The notes under the pieces are model-generated. The model was given only the letters and a program-made list of their open reading frames with translations, did no database searches and was not told the DNA's origin. Below are positions 59,421 to 64,000 of a stretch of DNA of 64,000 nucleotides, piece by piece. The stretch spans positions 413,337 to 477,336 of the forward strand of contig BDDD01000901.1 in the NCBI GenBank assembly GCA_001972305.1. The letters run 5' to 3'. The stretch is from Cephalotus follicularis. Lineage: Eukaryota > Streptophyta > Magnoliopsida > Oxalidales > Cephalotaceae. Made by a program: the position numbers and the translations under genes. Every line of letters begins with the position of its first letter. The stretch's first letter is position 1.

Positions 59421-62260
59421 TGTAATAACCGCAACTTCAATTAATGTGTATTGATCCAATTTTGAATAAAATATACATTTTAATTGAGTTATTTATCCAA
59501 TTATGTTGTTTCCTATGATTGGTAATGTTTGGGGGTGAATTGATATGCAATTGGAGAAGTATCAAAGCTTGGAAAACCCTAATCCAGCCAAATAGCCGAC
59601 TGCCACAGGGTAACAGTCGACTGTTTGCCACGTGAAGTAGGCAGTCGACTGCCCACAAAATCCAGTCGACTGGTTTTGACAGGATAGATTTTCTGCCATG
59701 TGCTTAGACAAGATGGACAGATGGGATGATGGCACTTGTGTCTCCCCACCTGCCAGAACATGCAAAAGGGGAATGTTTTGCATGTTCTCTACATACCTAC
59801 TACCTGCAAATGATAATTTATGGGAGAAAGTGGAGTGAGGGAGCATGTGATGGAAGGAAGAATGAAAGAAAAATGTGAGTGCATGTGAGTAGGTAACAAA
59901 TCTGACGAATTGAGAGTTATATCTGCTAAATGAATGATGTTTGAGTGTTAGAAACACAGAGTGAAGTGAGGGTTGCTAAGCATTGATGAAGGCTTGCATT
60001 GGAGGTGTTAGAAAGTTCAAAAAGGGAGGACTTTGAGGCTCTAGACACTTGGTAAGTCCTTGATCCGAATTCTTGGTTATTTTGATGATTAAATGACTAG
60101 GAAAAATGTTATATATTTCCTGTTAATGGATTGGAATAACAATCTTTGGAATCGAAATGGAAAGTAATAAGGAAATCAATGGAATTGGTGATATAGCCTC
60201 TAGAATATATTTTAATTGATGTTAGTATTATGATATATGCTTAATGGTTCCTAAAGGATGAATATATCTGCTGTCAAACACTTAAATGAATGAATTCGAG
60301 ATTGAACAATTGTTGACATAGAATTCAAAAGAAAAGTGGTGAAATGGTATAAGTGATGATAAACTCAATGAGCTAGTGTTAAGCTTGTTAGAATTATTGA
60401 GACCTACTGATATTGATGCATATGTTCATAAACAAACATGCATAGATCAATACTACTGAAATTGAAAGAGGGATTGGTGAAAGTGACTTGGAAGCTTTAA
60501 AGAGAAAGATCACTCAATTGATCTTGGGATAGCAATTTGAGGTAGGGGTAGTGTTATGTTTTGGAAGATATGATCATGCATTACCTGTATGTTACTTTCT
60601 ACTTGCATTGAACTGATTTGGCATTGAATTGCACTACACTTTAACTGTTCTGCCTGTATTTCTGGGCAAGAACAGTCGACTGCCACTGAAAGCAGTCGAC
60701 TACTCAACCCAACAGCCGACTGGTTCTTGATGGCAGTCGACTGTTCTGGGCTGGAACTGCATAATAATCACTGAATTGCTACTGTTTTGCATTGTTATTG
60801 ATTTGTGTGTGTTACCATCATATAATACATACTGTTTGATGTTAGTTAACATCATTACTACTGATATTTCACTGATCGAACGAATTATGTGTTATATGCA
60901 CAATTTGTGGCTTAAACACCATTTCAAGTGAATGCTACGAATTATAAAAACTACTATTTTAGTTCAATGTTACTGCATATACTACTTATGTTAGTATATA
61001 CATACTGATTGATGTATTAACATCATTATTTACTGATATTTCAATGATTGAACAAGATATGTGCTATATGCACAAAAATATGGTTTTAAACACCACTTTC
61101 AATGAAAATGATTTTCTACAAGAATTACTGTTTTGATTAATGTTACCATATATGCTACTTATGTTAGTATATATATACTGTTTGGTGCTATTAACACCAC
61201 TACTACTGATAGCTTTCAAAATTAAATCCAATTATGGACTTTGAACCAAAATTATGATAATATACTATCTTTGACAAAAGAAGCTTATTGAGAGATAAAT
61301 TACTGATTTCCTCCACAGGTGAGGTACCTACTATTTTGTTTCCAAATTGGGAAACCACTACTGTACTGATATCGTTTCCTCACATGAGATGCACGATTAC
61401 TGAACTGTTATATCTTTCTAAAGAAAACATTCGATATTGCATATAATTTACATATGTAATATTACCACTGATTGTACTGATTGAATTGATTGTCTATGCT
61501 TACTGCCGTAGTTCGGTGATGGAGGTTATCACTGGCTATGGATGTGATTCTGGGTGTCAGGAGTTGGCCAGAGCATCACCTACTGTCTGCAATTGCAGAA
61601 TTACTGTTAAACTACCCGCCAACGCCGGTAGTAACTGATACCTTTTCTATCATTCTCGGAGTGTAGGGTGATAGTTAGGTGGTGCACAGTTGGAGGCTAG
61701 GAGTTAGCGACATGTGACACCCAAACGACTGAATGAATTGATTGTACCCTTGTGAGGTATTATTGCATATGAACTGTTTATGGCCACTTGGCATGATTGC
61801 TCTTATATTGGCTATATTAAATGTTATTTTGATATAAACTGTCATACATATTACATTCATATATTCCTCTGCATACATTATCTTCCTGCTTAGCCAAGTG
61901 AGGACAACGGCTAACCCCTACCATTACAGATTGAGCAAGGACAATTGGAGTCTGCTGCCGAAGCTTGGAGAGCTTCTTCTGTTTATCTTTTAAGGTTGTT
62001 GTTTATGTATTGTTTTGAAATGTAATGAACGAAAGAATCATACCTCATTTTATTGTATTCCTTATGTTAAGGATAATGTTGACTTGTACCAGCGCGTAGT
62101 ATGGGATGCGTGCGGATGTTTGTATTTTATATATTCTGGCTTATTGACTGCTTCCGCATACTGTTATATATTATTAAATGACATGCTGGAATGTATGTTT
62201 AATACTGATATCACCATATATGCTTGTCTAACAAAAGTACCGAAAAAACGGGGTGTGACA
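59421..62260 (+). mobile_element. Solo LTR, family A copy 3, inside the Athila frame
   Basis: 2,840 bp, TGTAATAACCGC to GGGGTGTGACA, with an exact TSD CCATT (59,416-59,420 and 62,261-62,265). LTR plus one TSD copy is 2,845 bp, and leaving it out makes the Athila frames on both sides continuous. It is homologous along its length to the G1 3' LTR. CAGTCGACTG-type clusters are at 59,594-59,672 and 60,673-60,743. Confidence 0.93.
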
Positions 62261-64000
62261 CCATTGAACAGGTGCCCTCTTACGCAAAAGTTCTAAAAGA
62301 CTTATGCACGAAAAAGAGGATCCTTCATACCCCAAAAAAGGCTTTCTTGGCAGCCAACATTAGTGCATTATTTTCGCAACCCACGATGCGAAAATATAAA
62401 GATCTTGGCTGCCCTACAATCGCTTGTGTTATTGGAAACACGAAAATTGAGCATGCCTTGCTCGATTTAGGAGCAAGTGTGAACTTGTTGCCGTCATCGG
62501 TCTACGAGAAGCTTGGATTAGGAGAGTTAAGACCAACCACGATGACATTGCAATTAGCGGATAGGTCTGTGAAGGTGCCGCGAGGGAAAATCGAGGATGT
62601 GTTGATAAAGGTTGGAGAGTTTTTCTTTCCTGTCGACTTCGTTGTCTTAGACATCCAGCCTGTTGCAAACTTAAATGATCAAATTCCTGTTATCCTTGGT
62701 AGACCTTTCCTCGCTACAAGCAATGCGTTAATCAATTATCGAAATGGTCTGATGAGATTGAGCTTTGGAAATACATCCATGGATTTTAATGTTTTCCGAT
62801 TGAGGAAGCATTCCGGTGATTTCGATGAATTGAATGCAATCCATGCCTTTCCCGATTATATTGAGACACAATTCGACATTGACTTTGATGGAAATTTTAA
62901 TGATTGCATGCGGGATTTAGAGGATGGCGATGGAGGTGATTTCGTTGATATGTTTAGTATGCAGCCATTAGAGCCAGTGGGCCCCTTGTCCACATCCTTG
63001 CCTAAACCATCAATTGAGGAGCCTCCGAAACTCGAACTTAAAGAATTGCCTTCTACATTGAAATACTCATTTCTCGGTGAAAACCAAACTCTTTCTGTTA
63101 TTATATCATCCGATCTTACTCCCAGTCAGGAAGAGGAGGTTATTGACCTACTCAAAGAAAACAAAGATGCAATTGGTTGGACGATGGCTGACATCAAAGG
63201 AATTAGCCCTTCCATTTGCGAGCATCGCATAAATCTCATAGAAGGATCCAAACCTTCTAGAGAACCTCAGCGAAGAGCAAATCCCTTGATGAAAGAAGCC
63301 ATCCAAAAAGAAATCTTGAAGTGGCTGGACAATGGGATCATTTATCCCATTTCGGATAGTCAATGGGTTAGTCCAGTCCACGTTGTTCCAAAGAAATCCG
63401 GAGTAACGGTAGTGCAATCCTCCACCGATGATTTACTTCCTACAAAAAATCCAAACTGGATGGAGGGTGTGCATTGATTACCGAAAGTGAAATACAGCAA
63501 CCTGGAAGGATCATTTTCCACTTTCGTTTATCGATCAAATGTTAGATAGGTTGGCTGGTCATGAGTATTATTGTTTTCTCGATGGGTACTCCGGATACAA
63601 TCAAATTCCCATCGCACCGCAAGATCAAGAGAAAACCACATTCACATGCCCTTTCGGAACATTTGCTTACCGACGCATGCCGTTTGGCCTATGCAATGCT
63701 CCCGCTACCTTCCAAAGGTGCATGATGAGTATTTTCTCCGACATGGTGGAAGACTTTCTTGAAGTATTTATGAATGACTTTTCTGTACATGGTTCCTCAT
63801 TTTCTCAATGCCTTCATCACCTAAAATTAGTACTCGAAAGAAGTCGAGAGAAGAATTTGGTGCTTAATTGGGAAAAGTGCAATTTCATGGTGAAGAAGGG
63901 GATTGTTCTTGGACATGTAGTGTCAAAAGAAGGAATTCAAGTAGATAAAGCGAAAATTGAAGTCATCAAGCATTTGCCTCCACCTCGTAATGTGAAAGAT
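62261..64000 (+). pseudogene. Athila protease and reverse transcriptase (partial, broken)
   Basis: Continues the gag frame after LTR A3: 'EQVPSYAKVLKDLCTKKR'. The protease reads HALLDLGASVNLLPSSVY (active-site D-L-G where D-[I/S/L]-G is usual), then VILGRPFLAT. The RT begins near 'SREPQRRANPLMKEAIQKEI' and VSPVHVVPKKSG. A frame change near 63,405 and a stop at 63,475 follow. In another frame come 'LDGYSGYNQIPIAPQDQEKT', 'MPFGLCNAPATFQRCM' and FMNDFSVHG, where the usual catalytic FMDD/YMDD has Asn for the first Asp. The RT thumb starts at the window edge. The frame breaks and the Asp change make the polymerase inactive. Confidence 0.88.

Larger units (their letters stand above)
55796..64000 (+). 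mobile_element. Athila-type Ty3/gypsy element (5' part; continues past window)
   Basis: The 5' LTR is followed by a primer-binding site matching tRNA-Asp, typical of the Athila/Tat branch. A leader of about 400 bp and gag, protease and RT frames of the Athila type follow. It is interrupted by solo LTR A3. At least two stops and three frame changes inactivate it. The left flank GTACA (55,791-55,795) is the expected TSD; its partner is outside the window. Confidence 0.88.

Overview
This window is nuclear DNA of a flowering plant, most likely a eudicot. It is AT-rich. It holds one recognisable host gene, the mitochondrial succinate--CoA ligase [ADP-forming] beta subunit, with 12 plant-type GT-AG exons on the minus strand from 35,151 to 13,656. 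Nearly everything else is layered transposable elements: Ty3/gypsy and Ty1/copia LTR retrotransposons, L1-type LINEs, a hAT element, Mutator-like elements and a MITE-like insertion. No tRNA, rRNA, CRISPR or bacterial feature was seen.

Layout, left. Positions 1-5,081 are the 3' part of a gypsy-type LTR (family A). It is split by a solo LTR of a second family (B, 1,969-4,792) and sits in a broken copia element (about 5,087-7,132, minus). A 5'-truncated LINE (7,950 to about 11,745, minus) is interrupted by a 3-kb solo LTR (family F, 8,451-11,465) with a perfect 5-bp target-site duplication (TSD). Positions 11,746-13,655 hold only simple repeats and the probable 3' UTR.

Layout, gene. The ligase exons total 1,266 coding bases plus the stop (422 aa) but span 21.5 kb. 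Intron 3 (9.3 kb) contains a decayed gypsy element (25,464-33,757) carrying a hAT element (28,017-31,154; 8-bp TSD). Intron 4 (8.5 kb) contains a Mutator-like element (17,191-24,443; 9-bp TSD). That element carries a fragment resembling a PPR gene and is itself invaded by a near full-length but dead LINE. Intron 10 has a MITE-like insertion.

Layout, right. A gag-only copia element with two 1,263-bp LTRs (36,672-40,772) sits in the C-terminal part of a Mutator transposase gene (40,778-42,055). Then comes a deep nest. LTR D is entered by LTR E. E is entered by a copia element (43,078-53,937) whose interior is a gypsy element of family A (45,025-52,712). E is also entered by LTR B2 (54,947-55,790, minus), and B2 by an Athila-type gypsy element (55,796 to beyond the window end). 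The Athila reading frame is split by a third family A LTR (solo, 59,421-62,260).

Most notable signal. At least six LTR families, from both copia and gypsy superfamilies, carry clusters of short palindromic repeats built on GTCGAC (CAGTCGACTG, GTCGACGCTT or AAGTCGACGTC). They lie at corresponding places in each family, and related LTRs use different versions of the motif. The element-family names A, B, D, E, F, C1-C3, G1 and G3 are local labels used only here.
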